64,000 nt of DNA. It comes from Larimichthys crocea (Eukaryota; Chordata; Actinopteri; Sciaenidae). Each line of letters starts with the position of its first letter. Positions within the stretch are counted from its first letter, which is position 1. The notes under the pieces were generated by a model. The model made no database searches. It was not told the origin of the DNA and saw only the letters and a program-made list of their open reading frames with translations. Below, piece by piece: positions 12,077 to 24,445 of the stretch. The stretch is taken from positions 1,356,792-1,420,791 of the forward strand of contig NC_040013.1 of the NCBI RefSeq assembly GCF_000972845.2. Direction: 5' to 3'. The position numbers and the translations under genes were made by a program.

Positions 12077-12675
12077 TTCATTTCCCATATAAGCATAACT
12101 TTTTATGCGTTCCTGTTGCTCTGTAGAACAAGTCCTCCTTCATTGGAGATCGGAAGGCCTGCAACATGCTTCATACAGCGCTCAGCCATGCAGAAAGGAG
12201 CCGTACTAGTTGTGAATTAATAAGAGGGTCAGTGTTATATAAGAAGATATGCTAGCAAAATCATTGTTCGGTTAAGTTCGCGCCCGCTTTGCTCCCTATC
12301 TGAGAGTGTTTGTTTGGCAGATGTAAAGGTCACACAGAGTCCTCATGGTGGTATTAAAACCCACGTCCTGCAGGAAGTTATGAAGCGACAGGTATGCCCA
12401 ATGAATTCAATCCACTATATGAACGCGTCCTGTGTATGTAGAAATTATTCCGCGTATTCTGGAAGATATTTCTGGGCTTTAATCTCCTCCGTTTATTCTG
12501 TCGTATAAGAAACACACACACACACACATCTGCACACACACAACCACACAGCACACAGACAGTTTTGTCTGCATAACACATAGCAGAACGTGACAGCCCG
12601 ACATGAACACCCTGAGTGGTGTCGGCCCCCAGTTTTTTTGTTGTCCGCAGCTATTGCAGTCCATCACAACAATGA

Positions 12676-12900
12676 GATAGGATAGATACATAGACAGGAC
12701 AGACAGACGAAAGACAGACAACAATAGACAGACAGACAGACCGAAGACAGACAGACAGATAGATAGATAGATAGATGATAGACTAGATAGATGATAGATA
12801 GTATAGATGAGGATAGATAGATAGGATAGGATAGATAGATAGATAGATGTGGATGGATGGAGGATGGATGGAATGCATTGCCATAGTCTCACAATAGAGC
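12676..12900. repeat. (GATA/GACA)n microsatellite with flank
   Basis: This mixed tract of GATA, GACA and GGATG units ends in the TTGCCATAG..CACAATAGAG flank. It corresponds to 4313-4391 in copy A but is longer and irregular. Confidence 0.75.
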
Positions 12901-14694
12901 AGCCAGGAATTTTTTCATCTTTCTAGTCTCCCTGACTGACAGTTTTAGGCAGACGTGGCCTCGGCGTCTGACCTTCCATCATTTCTCTGTCAGGAGAACA
13001 GAGGTAGACCACAGTCGCTCAGTTGCCTGTTATACAGTGTTCCTCGGGGGGTTTTCAATGGGTTTCCTTCAAGCTGACACAGAGCACCGAAGCTATTAAA
13101 AGGCACTTTATTAAACGGTGGACGGAGGAGCTACACCACAGGTGGTAGTGGCGGATGCAAGAACACACAGTCCTATCCTTTGGTACTTGACTTTTGTTAA
13201 GGTTGGTCCTGATTGTAAACAGACCCTTTATTGTAGATGAGGGAGTTTTTTTCATTTTTGCTTATGTTGGGAAAAACAGTACAGTATTAACTTTTTTATG
13301 AGGGGTGTATTCATTTAGGTGTGCACAAAGGATTGAAGCACACTCTGTTCGTACATCACTTAATTAGCCATCGCATAAATCTTCATTTGTTTGCCGTATA
13401 AAAACAAACATCAGCGGTTACAACAAACAATATGTCGTTTTATTGGGGGTTATTAAGATTAAAACCTGAGAATATTGAAATTACTTATCACGCCAAGAAA
13501 TGACCTCACTCATAACACCCCGTTAACACTGTGGAAGGATATATTTAGCGTAGGTATTGAGTCAGGATACTTAGCAACACTTGATACTGCCACAGGCTTT
13601 CTTGACAAAAAAACTAGCTAGCTCTGTTTGTTGCTGTTGATTATTTTGTTACATTGGACAGGAAAAACGTAATGAGCTAGCTATTGGAAAGTTGAGTTAC
13701 ATTTGGAACTTGAAGTCGTTTTTTATTTCAAACTTTGGGAAGTCCACATCACCAACCCAGGACCTCAAAATCCAAGCCACGACTCCCGGGTAATCGACAA
13801 AATCTGCAGTGTCATTGATCATCGGTGGCTTTGAGGCGGGCCTGAATGGAAAGCCTGACCAGGCTGATTGTAAACAGTTTATTCTGCTGTGAATTGATGT
13901 TTTAGGAAACTACCGGACCTTCCACATTTGGCTTCAATTCACAACACTGAGGTTGCACCACACACACTTTTACTGTGGACATGTGTTAAGGTGTTTGTTT
14001 ATTGCAGCTTGTAATGTTGTTATGCAATGCTGATCATGGGCTAGGCTTGCTAGAGCTTGGCTTTCCGTCAACCTCAATGTGACGTCAGCTTAACTAATGG
14101 CTACTGGCTGCAGGAGGACATAAAGTATCCATCTAACTCACGACAGGCAAGCGAATAAGTGTGTTTCCACTAACAGAACTATTCCATCAGTAAGGTACGT
14201 TCGACTCTTTAGGCCCAGTTAACGATGTCGGAAAAAGGCAAACCAGGACCCCAACTTCCCTGACAATGCACCTGTTTTTCTCTCCTTAGGTTACCGACGG
14301 CCACGTGGGGACTTTGAGGTCCTCAGCAGATTAGTTGTTTGTCTTTTGGTGGGAACAGAGGTGCCAGTCTATCTCACACTGTGGTGTCCAGGGTCACAGA
14401 GACCTGTTTGCTTTCTCAATAGACTAATAGATTCTTGTTGTTGACGTTCCAATCTGCGTAAACAGACATCTGTGTCTCCAGACTAGAATATGGCTGACAA
14501 TAACACCTCAATGGTAAAGACATTCTCTTGACTCTCTGGGCGTGTATATTTGTGGGTGTTATCTTGGGTGTTAAAGTCGATCCACCAGGATAAGTTGGGC
14601 AGAATGTGAGACCGACTCAGGCACTTCGGATGAACTTTGAGAGTGTCTCTATCTCCTGGCCAAGAGTCAATAAATAATATAGCATAAGACATCA

Positions 14695-15270
14695 GAGGCT
14701 CCTGAACACTTCTTCACAACAATCACCTAAGCTCTTGCCTCTCCTGGCAGGTAGTGGGGCCATGCAGGACGCCCTCCAACCAGATGGCTTGCTGGTAAGC
14801 TCCCTGCTGGGTCTGGCTCCAGAAGGGGACCCCAGTTTCCATAGTCTGGGTGAGGTCCTGCAACTCGTCAGGGTCTCTTTCATGGTTGTCCAATTTGCCT
14901 TGGGAGACCCTACCAGGGGCTATTGCCTCAGACAGCACAGCCCCTGGATGACGAGATACCGAGCCCACAACCATGTTAGGTACATTCTTTGGGTTAGGAG
15001 CTTAGAGAGAGGGTCAGGATCTCAGACATCCAGAGGGAACTCGCTGCTGCTGGTTGGTTCAACATCTGTTTGTAACTTTGGAGGTGTTCCAAGCAGGTGC
15101 TAGAACCTCCTGGAGGGACTACATAGCACCATCTAGCCGGGAACATTCGGGATCCTCAGGAGGAGCTGTGGAATGCGTTGCTTGGGTGAGGGACGTCTTG
15201 AACCAACTGTTAAACATGACGTGCCCAACCCTGGAGCAAGACGAAGAAAGTGGATGGATGAATCATCTGT
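14695..15270 (+). mobile_element. Degenerate LINE-derived fragment (copy B)
   Basis: This is the counterpart of 6180-6760, with the same SWRDYIAPSS reading and GGATGGATGA tail. It is not an independent insertion, because it lies at the same place inside the duplicated segment. Confidence 0.6.
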
Positions 15271-16779
15271 TAGTTTGATTACTTTCTCTGCTGTTAAACT
15301 AGTTTTACACATTATTTATTCCTCCTCCACAGAATTAAAACCACATTTATTTAGACCAACCTGCATCCACGATGAGTTGCTTCCTCATGTTCTCAGTTTC
15401 AGGCCTCGGTGGGACTAATTAGAGGAAACCTGGTGGACCTCACACGAGGTATTTTCTGTTTGAAATCTATCACGCCTGCTTCTTTTTCTCTGAATGTATT
15501 CTTTAATACGCTGCAGCTTTGATGTCCCACGTTTTTAACGTCATTAATTTAAACTGGAATGGTAGGTGGACGGTCACTGAGATGTCACTGATCTTGAGTC
15601 AATATTTTCTGTCCTGCCTCGTGTATTTATCCCTTATCAAATCACTTTCACTAAAGGACAATACTTGACCCATATGGCGTCGACAAAGTAGAGACGAAAC
15701 TCACATTTTCTGTCCCGCGTGTTTGCAGAGTAACGGCAGAGCGACTTTGAAAACGCACTTTCCACTGAAGATAAGAGTGTTAGCGCCCCGTCCGCCCGTC
15801 AGCAGATATTACAGGCTGTTGTATCACTGTCAAACCTCCATGATGAATGAATGAACTTCGATTTGTTTGTATTCAGTTTGTTTTAAACACACACACTGCT
15901 CAGATCATTTCTATGTTGCTCGTCCGGCCGTGAATAAAAGACTTTTATAATCCAGAGGAGATTGTGGAGTGTACGCGAAAACAAGCAAGCAGGCGGTGAG
16001 CGATTACAATGCAATAAATGGCTTGGACACATGTTCTCATGGTGAACAAACACAATAAAGTACAGTGGATTACAATGAAGTACAGTATTATCAGGGTCTG
16101 ATACGGCCTGGAGGAAAAACACAGTAGCGTCTCAGCTGCTGAGAGATTTTGGGAGGAAGTCTCTGGTAGTTCTGGCGCCACCTGGTGACTCAACAACGCA
16201 AAGCTTAAAACTCAAGAGGGATGGAAAAGTCCTGGAGAGGATGAGATGAACCTGAAGCCATCCTGTCATCACCATTCTGTTACACCTGTGCACATAGCTG
16301 ATCTGGTGCCTGTTATATAAATTACAACGTGTTTATATCATTAATTATCCACTGACTGACCTCTGTCTATATTCTGAGTGTGTGATGTATTTTACATTGT
16401 GTCTGTACGAGGCTGTGTATCGGTATGTTTAGGTGTTAGTTTCAGGTACTTGTTTGGAGTATTCTTTAAGTATGAAGTGGTAAAAAACTTATTTCTACAT
16501 TAAACACCAACCTTGACCCTGAAGTTAACAGTACTAACATCTTTTACCGTAATTTAGAAAGGGTTATACTGTTTTTTATACAGTGCACAGTTGAGTCCTT
16601 CATCTGGCATCGACATTCATCGCAGGAGAAGCTCAGCTGTAATTAATAACACTGATAACGAGAGCATTCCATTCAGGTCAGTGTGGTCCTGGTCACTCAA
16701 TTAATGGACGGAGCCATCGTTAGTTACTCCAACAGCAGGCTGCCTACAGTAACCTACACACTTGATCTACTGGGTGGTG

Positions 16780-17195
16780 TTGGGCGGTGGTAGAAGTTAC
16801 AGAGGAAGGGTGGATGGAGAGATAAAGGGAAGAAGGACATGGAGATGAAGGGTGAAGAGGAAGAGAAGGGTGGAGTGGAGGTGGAGGATGGGAAAGGAAG
16901 AGGGAAGATGAAAGACAGTTGTCGAAAGGTGGAAACGAAGACGGATGGGAGAAGTCTCACATCTCACATCCATCTAGAAAGGACGGAGATAAAGGAGGAA
17001 GCCGGAGGAGGAGGAAGGGTGGATGATTAAAGGAATGAAGACGAAGGAGAGGAAGGTCGGAAAGTTTAATGAAGCAAGATTAACGAGAGGAGGTGGACAC
17101 GGTGAGGAGGGAGACGCAGGAGAGGAAGGACGGATGGATGGAAGATAAAAGATGGAATGATAAAGGATGGAGAGGACGGGTGGAGGAGCGACTTT
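16780..17195. repeat. Purine-rich tract (copy B)
   Basis: This is the counterpart of 8290-8705, nearly identical with a few one-base differences. Confidence 0.75.
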
Positions 17196-17571
17196 GTCTT
17201 TGTCCTGAGTAACCGTGTTTTTCTCTTTGTGTCAGTTGAACACAAAAGAAGAATAAATAAAAACCTCATTTTTTAAAAAAACTGCATTTTGTGTTCTTGG
17301 TCTAATTAATTTGTTCTGAAACTTTTTAAGTGACAAACATGCAAAGAAATCAGGAAGGGGGCAAACACCTTTATCACCTGTAATGATTTCTAAAGCGCAG
17401 CAGGCCAAGCTGAAGGTTCACTCTTCTTACTGACTTGCTGAGTCATCCAGTTTAGTTTCACCTTGTGTCCTTTGTGTCGCAGTTGGTTTCTCCGTGTGAA
17501 CCCCAGCTGAAGGTAAGGAACAAGTTTTTAATGTGTGACTCGTTAACACAAGCTGTCGTCAGCTTAGTTAC

Positions 17572-18085
17572 ACTGATGCGGACTCTGCAACGGTCCGTGT
17601 GGTGAAGGAGGAGCTGAGCCGAAAGGCGAACCTCTCGATTTACCAGTCGATCTACGTTCCTACACTCACCTATGGTCACGAGCTTTGGGTAGTGACCGAA
17701 AGAATGGATCGCGAATACAAGTGGCTGAAATGAGCTTCCTTCGCAGGGTGGCTGGGCTCTCCCGTAGAGATAGGATGAGAGCTCGGCCATCCGAGGAGCT
17801 CAGAGTAGAACCGCTGCTCTCCGCATCGAGAGGAAAACAGTTGAGTGGCTCGGGCATCTCGTGAGGATGCCTCCTGGACTCTCCCTGGTGGATATTCTGG
17901 GCACGTCCCTCTGGGAGCGGCCCCGGGGAAGACCCAGGACACGCTGGGTGGCTTGTCTCTTGGTGGCTCGGAACGCCTTGGGGTTCCCGGAGAGCTGGAT
18001 GAAGTAGCCGGGGAGAGGCAGTCTGGGCTTCCTTGCTGAAGCTGCTGCCCCCGCGACCCGATAACGGATAAAGCGGAAGAAGATG
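17572..18085 (+). mobile_element. Rex3-like (RTE) retrotransposon, 3' end only
   Basis: It begins at GATGCGGACTCTGCAACGGT, the same point inside Rex3 as 23938 of the longer copy. It carries the C-terminal coding part (LSIYQSIYVPT, EMSFLRRVAGLS, GRPRTRW-type readings) in several frames, ending at CGACCCGATAACGGATAAAG with a short GAAGATGAG tail. The 5' truncation is typical of LINE insertion. Its 5' junction coincides with the right end of duplicated copy B. Confidence 0.8.
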
Positions 18086-18871
18086 AGTTTGTTTACAGCT
18101 GACACAAACTCTTGACTTGTACACTCTCATTGCTGCTTTATATCTATATTCAACATGTATATTTAAATATACACAGGTCTGTTTTTCCACATGATTGTGT
18201 CCCTAATAGTCCTGTCTATTCTTTCCTTTGTTTGTTCAGCTGCGTTACAGCTGCTCAGGTGTGGGTCAATACGTGTCCCCAGCTCATTCACACAGAGTGA
18301 ACAGTGTGATACGAGTCCATAGAAAACATGTCCAGTTTATCCTTTCACACCAGAGGGCGCCAATCTTCTCCGTGACAAGTGTGTGCATCCTGTCTGAGTG
18401 TTTCCAGCAGAACAGGTGTTCCTAAAGAGCACTGCGAGTGTTTCTGAGGATTTACTGTGTTTGTTGTTGCAGACAGAAAACATGTTAAAGGAGTAAATGT
18501 GTCCCAGCACAAAGTACAGCTGCACTGGAGGAAGTATTCAGCTCAGTACCTGCAGTAAAAGTACTAATAGCACACTGTAGAATCGTCACATGTCTCCTGT
18601 GACTGTTGGACGATCATAGATGTGAAAATGTTGAGAAATCAGAGAAATCAGTCAACAGAGTCGACACCATGTAAACTAACAAAACTCCCAGTTTTTGTCT
18701 GATATGTAGTTAACATGAATTCAAAGTGTCAGACTGCAGAAAAAAATCTGACTTTAGTCTCTTACAATGACAAATGTTCATTTAAGAAAAGGACTGTTTC
18801 ACTTTGTTGATTAACCAGCTGATAACTTTATGAAACTGTGTTACCATGGTAACCTGTCACTAAGTGACCTC
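18086..18871. other. Noncoding sequence, no gene seen
   Basis: This is mixed-composition sequence without a recognisable exon or intact element. Confidence 0.3.
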
Positions 18872-19062
18872 CTTTCTTGAAGCAGACTGACTCAGATGAA
18901 ATGTCGTCAACTTGTCCTTCAGGTCAACATGTGTTTTATCTTTCTATGCAGCCATTAAACAGCCACTTTATGACGACTTCTTTCAGATAACAGATCTGTT
19001 AATGATTCACACTCATGGTCTCTCTGGTGTTTCCTGTTCAAAGGTTCATTCACTCTGAACGT
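18872..19062. repeat. NLR-linked duplicated flank, uninterrupted copy
   Basis: The stretch from CCTTTCTTGAAGCAGACTGA to AAAGGTTCATTCACTCTGAA recurs at 20152-20216 plus 21311-21436, where about 1.1 kb of LINE sequence splits it. Here it leads into the exon-like piece at 19066-19113. Confidence 0.7.
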
Positions 19063-19065
19063 TGT

Positions 19066-19155
19066 GTCGCAGTTAGTTTTCTCCGTGTGAACCTCCAGCT
19101 GAAGGTAATGAACAAGTTTTTAATGTGTGACTCGTTAACACAAGCTGTCGTCAGT
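19066..19155 (+). repeat. Repeated short NLR-associated exon-like module (third copy)
   Basis: TTGTGTCGCAG is followed by TTTTCTCCGTGTGAACCTCC and AGCTGAAGGTAA. An AG acceptor and a GT donor flank about 33 bases. The same module, with its downstream flank to GTTAACACAAGCTGTCGTCAG, is at about 8993-9093 and 17463-17562. In copy A the B30.2 linker exon follows 0.27 kb later. It probably marks 3' modules of NLR-type genes; a role as a real exon is inferred. Confidence 0.55.
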
Positions 19156-20151
19156 AGCGGTGGAATAAGAGTAGAAGCAGAGTGAGTTGATGCTCAGGAG
19201 TTGATGTGGTTAAAGATTTGATGTTTGAATTCAATCCAAAATATGAAGTGTGTCACTAAATGACCGTCAGAGCTCGTAACAGTCCTCCAACAGGAAGTAG
19301 TGTCGCTTCTTTCTGTCAGTTTTTCTAAATGTGATCATAATCAAATCAAAGAGATTTCCTTTCAATTCATCTTTTAATATTCTCTCAAAGGGCTTTATTG
19401 AGACTGTCAGTCTTTGATTTTTAATCATCTGTCTGACTCTGGAAGTTCACTGCTTTTGACTTCAGCACATTTTGTTACTTTTCAGATGAAGATTTGAAAT
19501 GAAAAACCAAAGATCAGTTTATAAAATATGATTCACTGTTCGACTTAAAGAAGCTGAAAGTGTGTAAAACAGTTCAAAGTGGCTCCAACATTAAGTCCTA
19601 TTACCATCAGTGATCCAAGAACAGAAACAGTGACAGGAGACGTTCTCATGAACTTTGTTCTCACAGAGTGAATCTATATTGTGTTGTCTGAAGGTAAATT
19701 CATTTGTTACTGGACACTTTAACACCTGAGCTGCTTCTGTGGACTTTGGACTCCTGATACGGTTCAGCTTTATTGTCTTTATTTTATTATCTTTATACAG
19801 CACAGATTTCACAGTGACACACACCACTGATGATCTGAACAAGGTCCATGTACAGTGTGTGTGTGTGTGTGTCTCAGTGTAATAATAGTTATGGGTCTGT
19901 GCTGTACCGTGTGCTCTTGGCTTGCTGTGGAGGTCTGAGAGGTTGGAGGTGGAGAGACCAATAATGTTGGAGGCGTTGTGCGTGATGATTGAAACTGTTG
20001 AAGAAACGGGGAACAATAGAGGACAATGTGTTTGATTCTACTTTTACAGAGCAGCAACAGAAGTGCTTTGAGTTTGAAGGGTTCTGATCCGAAACCTGAA
20101 TCTGTATCTGTGATTCTGTACTTATTTCCTGCTTCTCTGTGATGCTGATTC
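19156..20151. other. Noncoding sequence with a short (TG)n tract
   Basis: AT-rich sequence with a TG dinucleotide run near 19856-19872. The 141-codon minus-strand frame at 19591-20016 crosses that run and shows no domain. Confidence 0.3.
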
Positions 20152-20216
20152 CTTTCTGAACCAGACTAACTACAGATTAAATGTCCTCAACATTCTCCTT
20201 CAGGTCAACATGTATT

Positions 20217-21310
20217 TTATCTATTTATTTATTTTTTATTAAACCTTTATTTAACCAGGAAAGGTCCAACTGGATTAAAAACCTCTTTTTCAAGGGGTCC
20301 TTGTCGAGACCGACAGCAGCACAAACCAAACAAGTCAAACCAAAACAGACACAAGACACACAGACAATATTACAACACATAGCAGTCTGAAAGCTAAAAG
20401 TACAATACAAGCCATGAAATCAAACCCTTCAGTCTAAAACAACAACAGTCGATGATTGATTCTCTACATCTTTCAATCGATTTTAAAGCATTCAAGAGAT
20501 CTTTGAGTTTCAAAAACATTTCTGTGAACATTCAGTCAGAGGGTGCTGAGTATCCAAACGCCCTCTTCCCTCGCTCAGTACCAACATTCGGGAGCAACCC
20601 CAGAATCAGCTTGTATATGAAAATATAACACTGGGGTGCTGAACAAGCCCATCTACTCCGAGCATAAGCTCTACAGTGGTGAGTCAGTCAGCTTTACAAT
20701 TAGTGATGAACCTGAGTGATGATTATAAGCTGTATCAATCATATGCAATGCCGGAGCAGGAGCACGCATGTCACCAGATTCCCTAGTCAAGAGCAGGTAA
20801 AAATGTTTGCGCCAGCTCTTTTTTACACTGAAAGAAAAAAATAGAAACTTAACTCCGCCTCAGTTTTTTAACCAGGCATTGTACTGTTGCTTAAAGGTCA
20901 GAGAATCATTGATTAGAAAGCCGGGTGCCACTGAAGGAATATTCAGACAATAACCTGCACTGGTTTTTTCAGCAATAAGAACAAGTTTTAAAGGACAAAG
21001 TTTTCTGTACAGTATTGACCACACATTGTAAGTGGCAACAGCTTTAGTGAGAGTTGACACACTGCAATAAAAACTGTGTCATCAGCATTCAGTGAAAAAA
21101 TTTATATTTTTCCTTACCATTATTTATAGAAATGTCGAAAGAAGTGGGCCAAGCTCAGGCCTGTGGAACACCCTTACAAAACAGGCAGAACATCAGAGCA
21201 CTGACCATCCAAACCTGATACTGCGGACCGATCAGTACTGTAGTTTGAGAACCAACCAACAGCTTTCTCTGATCGCCCAATGTCAAAAAAGCCTCTGTGT
21301 GAGGCTAAAA
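20217..21310 (-). mobile_element. Non-LTR retrotransposon insertion, degenerate
   Basis: The plus strand starts with ATTAAACCTTTATTTAACCA and TCTTTTTCAAGGGGTCC, the antisense 3' tail of a common fish LINE. Near 21050-21180 the minus strand gives reverse transcriptase-like readings (GVPQA, then FDISINN, then MLMTQFLLQC, a decayed ADDT-type box) and further degenerate sequence toward 20500. The element splits a block that is continuous at 18872-19062, which defines both insertion ends well. Confidence 0.75.
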
Positions 21311-21436
21311 TGATATGCAGCCATTAAACAGCACTTTATGACGACTTCTTTCAGATAACCGATCTGATTATGATTCAGCACTGCGTGATCTCTCTGGGTG
21401 TTTCTCTGTTCAAAAGGTTCTTGCACCTCTGAACGA

Positions 21437-22475
21437 ATGATCCATTCATGTCAGAAGATCTGCTTTGAAGCAGGGAGTTATGGGATGGAAAACCACAGCC
21501 GCTTGAAATTCGAGTGAAATGTGTTTCAGTTCAAGTTTCCCACAAAGTTTTTGAAATTGTTGCTCTTTCTTCCTCTAACATGTCAGTCCTGTATAGCTCC
21601 AGACTACATTACATGACTGATCTGGAGGAACGACTGGCAGGACGTTCCACCAACAGGGAACAACAGACGAGAAGAGTTTGGATGCCGAGTGAACGGGTGG
21701 CAGAGCCAGACGTCCTTCATTGGGAGGTAACATATGTCTGTGTGAGGACGTTCAAGTAGGTCGGTGCAGTACTGGAGACTACTTTGTAGTCAGCATTAGA
21801 GATTTGAATGTAATGGGCTGCTACAGGTAGCCAGTGGAGCCAATGAGCAGCAGGGTAATGTACCTTTGGGTTGTTTAAGCAGGCGAGCCGCCACGTTCTG
21901 GATCATCTGAAGAGGTTTCACTGTGCAGGCTGGAGGCCCGTCAGGAGGACGGTACAGTAATCTAGTCTGGAGATGAACACAGCTTGTGTCAGGAGTTGAG
22001 TAGCATGTTGAGTTAGGTAAGGCATGACCGGGCAACTGAGGCGACATGATTGGAGGAGGTGAGTTGGTCATCAATCATAACCCCTAAGTTTCTCACCACC
22101 CTGGTGGGGGCGAGACATAGGGAGTCAGTGTTGATGTTGATGTCGTGGTGTATAGTAGGTTTGTCTGGGAGGAGCAGCAGTTCAGTTTTTGAGAGGTTCA
22201 GCTGGAGGTGATGTTCCTTCATCCATGTGGAGATATCTGAGAGACATTCAGAGACCAGAGCAGAGAGCGAGGGGTCCTCAGGAGGAAATGACAGATACAG
22301 CTGAGTGTCATCTGCATAGCAGTGATAGGAAAAGCCATGTGAGCGGATAATCAGACCCAGGGAGGTGGTGTAGATAGCAAATAGAAGGTGCCCAAGCACT
22401 GAGCCCTGGGGCACCCCTGTGGTGAAGTGATGAGAAGTGGACAACTGTCTAAGCCAGGATACACTGAACATTGCT
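21437..22475 (-). mobile_element. L2-like LINE fragment (copy 1)
   Basis: The minus strand encodes the middle and C-terminal part of a CR1/L2-type reverse transcriptase: GVPQGSVLG, the catalytic box [27 protein letters not shown], and [10 protein letters not shown] (22013-22471). It continues in another frame with KPLQMIQNVAARLL (21796-22074). The 3' UTR end is at about 21437 (GATCCATTCATGTCAGAAG). A second copy with the same end sequence is at 30713-31800. It is frameshifted and inactive. Confidence 0.8.
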
Positions 22476-22653
22476 GTTTGTGTTTGTTCTATTCCAGCAT
22501 GAAGAAACGCTGCTAATGTCTCCTGCTATGTCTCTGCTTTAGTTTGAATCAATCACGAAGCTCCTGGTTGTTTAAATAAAGACAAAGAGGCTTTGACAGT
22601 GAAGTGTGACCTCTTGCGATATACTACCTTTGGGTTTACTTCATTCTGGATCG

Positions 22654-22868
22654 TCATTGGTGGGTCAAAGGTGAATGGGGGCAGTACCAATCGATTCTCC
22701 TGACTCTGATTGGTCGACAGGTGTCAATCATCAAAATCCGCCAATCAGGACATCCACACTCTTTGTTGTTTTTAGCCTTAGCAGCACCGCTAGCTGCTAC
22801 CGTGGCTGCTTCATATTCTTTTAATACCGCTTGTTTAAACAAGGCGTCTTTAAACTCAAAGTCTTCTT
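22654..22868 (-). other. Coding-like fragment of unknown identity
   Basis: The minus strand reads KKGRKEDFEFKDALFKQ, then EYEAATVAASGAAKAK, then CGCPDWRI without stops, with an amino-acid composition that looks more protein-like than its neighbours. It ends at the 5' junction of the Rex3 copy. I do not recognise it. It could be an exon remnant or part of a repeat's ORF. Confidence 0.25.
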
Positions 22869-24445
22869 TCCTTCCCTTCTTGGGACGGTGGAGGGAATAC
22901 TTCGAAGACCTCCTCAATACCACCAGCACGTTCCTTTGAGGGAGGCAGAGTCTGGGACCCCGTGGTGGGTCTCTCCCATCTCTGGGGCTGAGGTCACTGA
23001 GGTAGTCAAAAAGCTCCTTGGTGGCAAGGCCCCGGGGGGATGAGTCCCCCGAGTTTCCTCAAGGCTCTGGATGTGTGGGGCTGTCTTGGTTGACAACGTC
23101 TCTGCAACATCGCGTGGACAATCGGGGGCAGTGCCTCTGGACTGGCAGACCGGGTGGTGGGTTCCCTCTTCAAAAAGGGGACGGAGGTGTGCTCCAACTA
23201 TGGGGACACACTCTCAGCCTCACTGGAAAGGTCTTTTCGGGTCCTGAGAGGAGGTCCCGAAGATTGTCGAACCTCGAATCCAGGAGGAGCGTGGGTTCTC
23301 TCCTAGTCGTGGATGTGGACCAGCTCTATACCCTTAGCGTGGTCCTGAGGGTACATGGGAGTTCGCCCAACCAGTCACATGTGCTTTGTGGACTTGGAGA
23401 AGGCGTTCGACCGTGTTCCTCGTGGGTCCTGTGGGGGGTGCTCCGGAGTATGGGGTTCGGACCCATTAATCGGGATCCGGTCCTGACTCTCGGTGCCAGA
23501 GCTTGATCGCATTGCTGGCAGTAAGTCGGACCTTTCCCGTGGGAGTTGGACTCGCAGGCTGTCCATGTCACCGGTTTCGGTTCATAACTGTTATGGACGT
23601 ATTTCTAGGCGCACCAGGGCGTTGAGGGGCTGTGTTCGGGCCTCAGGATTGGGTCGCTGCTTTTTTGCGGACATCTAGTCCTGTTGGCTTCAATCGGAGC
23701 GGTTTTTCAGCTCTCTCTGGAGCGGTTTGCAGCCGAGTGGGAAGCGGCTGGGATGAGAATCAGCACCTCCAATTCCAAGGCCATGGTTCTCAGTCGGAAA
23801 AGAGTGGAGGGCAACCTCCGGGTCAGGGATGAGATCCTGCTTCAAGTGGAGGAGTTCAAGTATCTCGGGGTCTTGTTCATGAGTGAGGGAAGGATGGAAC
23901 GGGAGATCGACCGGCGGATCGGTGCAGCTTCTGCAGTGATGCGGACTCTGCAACAGTCCGTCGTGGGTGAAGGAGGAGCTGAGCCGAAAGGGAACCTCTC
24001 GATTTACCAGTCGATCTACGTTCCTACCTCACCTAGGTCACAGCTTTGGTAGTGACCGAAAGAATGAGATCACGAATACAAGGCTGAAATGAGCTTCCTT
24101 CGCAGGGTGGCCTGGGCTCTCCCTTAGAGATAGGGTGAAATCTCGGCCATCGTGAGGAGCTCAGAGTAGAACCGCTGCTCCTCCGATACGAGAGGAACCA
24201 GTTGAGGTGGCTCGGGCATCTCGTGAGGAGCCCTCCTGGACGTCTCCCTGGTGAGATATGTTCTGGGCACGTCCCTCTGGGAGGCGGCCCCGGGAAACCC
24301 AGGACACACGCTGGAGTGGCTATGTCCTCTTGGCTGGCCTGGGAACGCCTGGGGTCCCCATGGAGCTGGATGAAGTAGCCGGGGAGAGGCAAGTCTGGGC
24401 GTCCCTGCTGAAGCTGCTGCCCCCAACCCGATAACGGTAGAAACA
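22868..24445 (+). mobile_element. Rex3-like (RTE clade) retrotransposon, 5'-truncated and frameshifted
   Basis: The translated pieces run in order through a reverse transcriptase: EYFEDLLN at the start, then ISGAEVTEVVKKLLGGKAPG, FKKGD, CFVDLEKAFDRVPRG (RT motif A, with frame changes), ISTSNSKAMVLSRKRVE, VEEFKYLGVLF, and EREIDRRIGAASAVMRTLQQ. The C-terminal region (GRPRTRW-like, LLKLLPP-like) is spread over several frames. The bases 23142-23161 agree with what I recall of a widely used Rex3 primer site. Rex3 encodes endonuclease and RT; the endonuclease is missing here. At least six frame changes make it nonfunctional. Confidence 0.85.

Larger units (their letters stand above)
12077..17572. 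repeat. Large duplicated segment, copy B
   Basis: This is collinear with 3687-9110. The first ~2 kb carry very many single-base insertions and deletions, while 14.0-17.5 kb is nearly identical over long runs. Copy B lacks about 55 bp that copy A has near 5350-5420, and its GATA tract is a longer GATA/GACA mixture. The uneven indel density suggests sequence quality rather than evolutionary age. The copy ends exactly where a Rex3 3' fragment starts. Confidence 0.9.

Noticed and set aside
17666..18190. 174-codon minus-strand ORF
   Set aside because: It is antisense to the Rex3 3' end; the plus-strand reading is the one that matches a known family.
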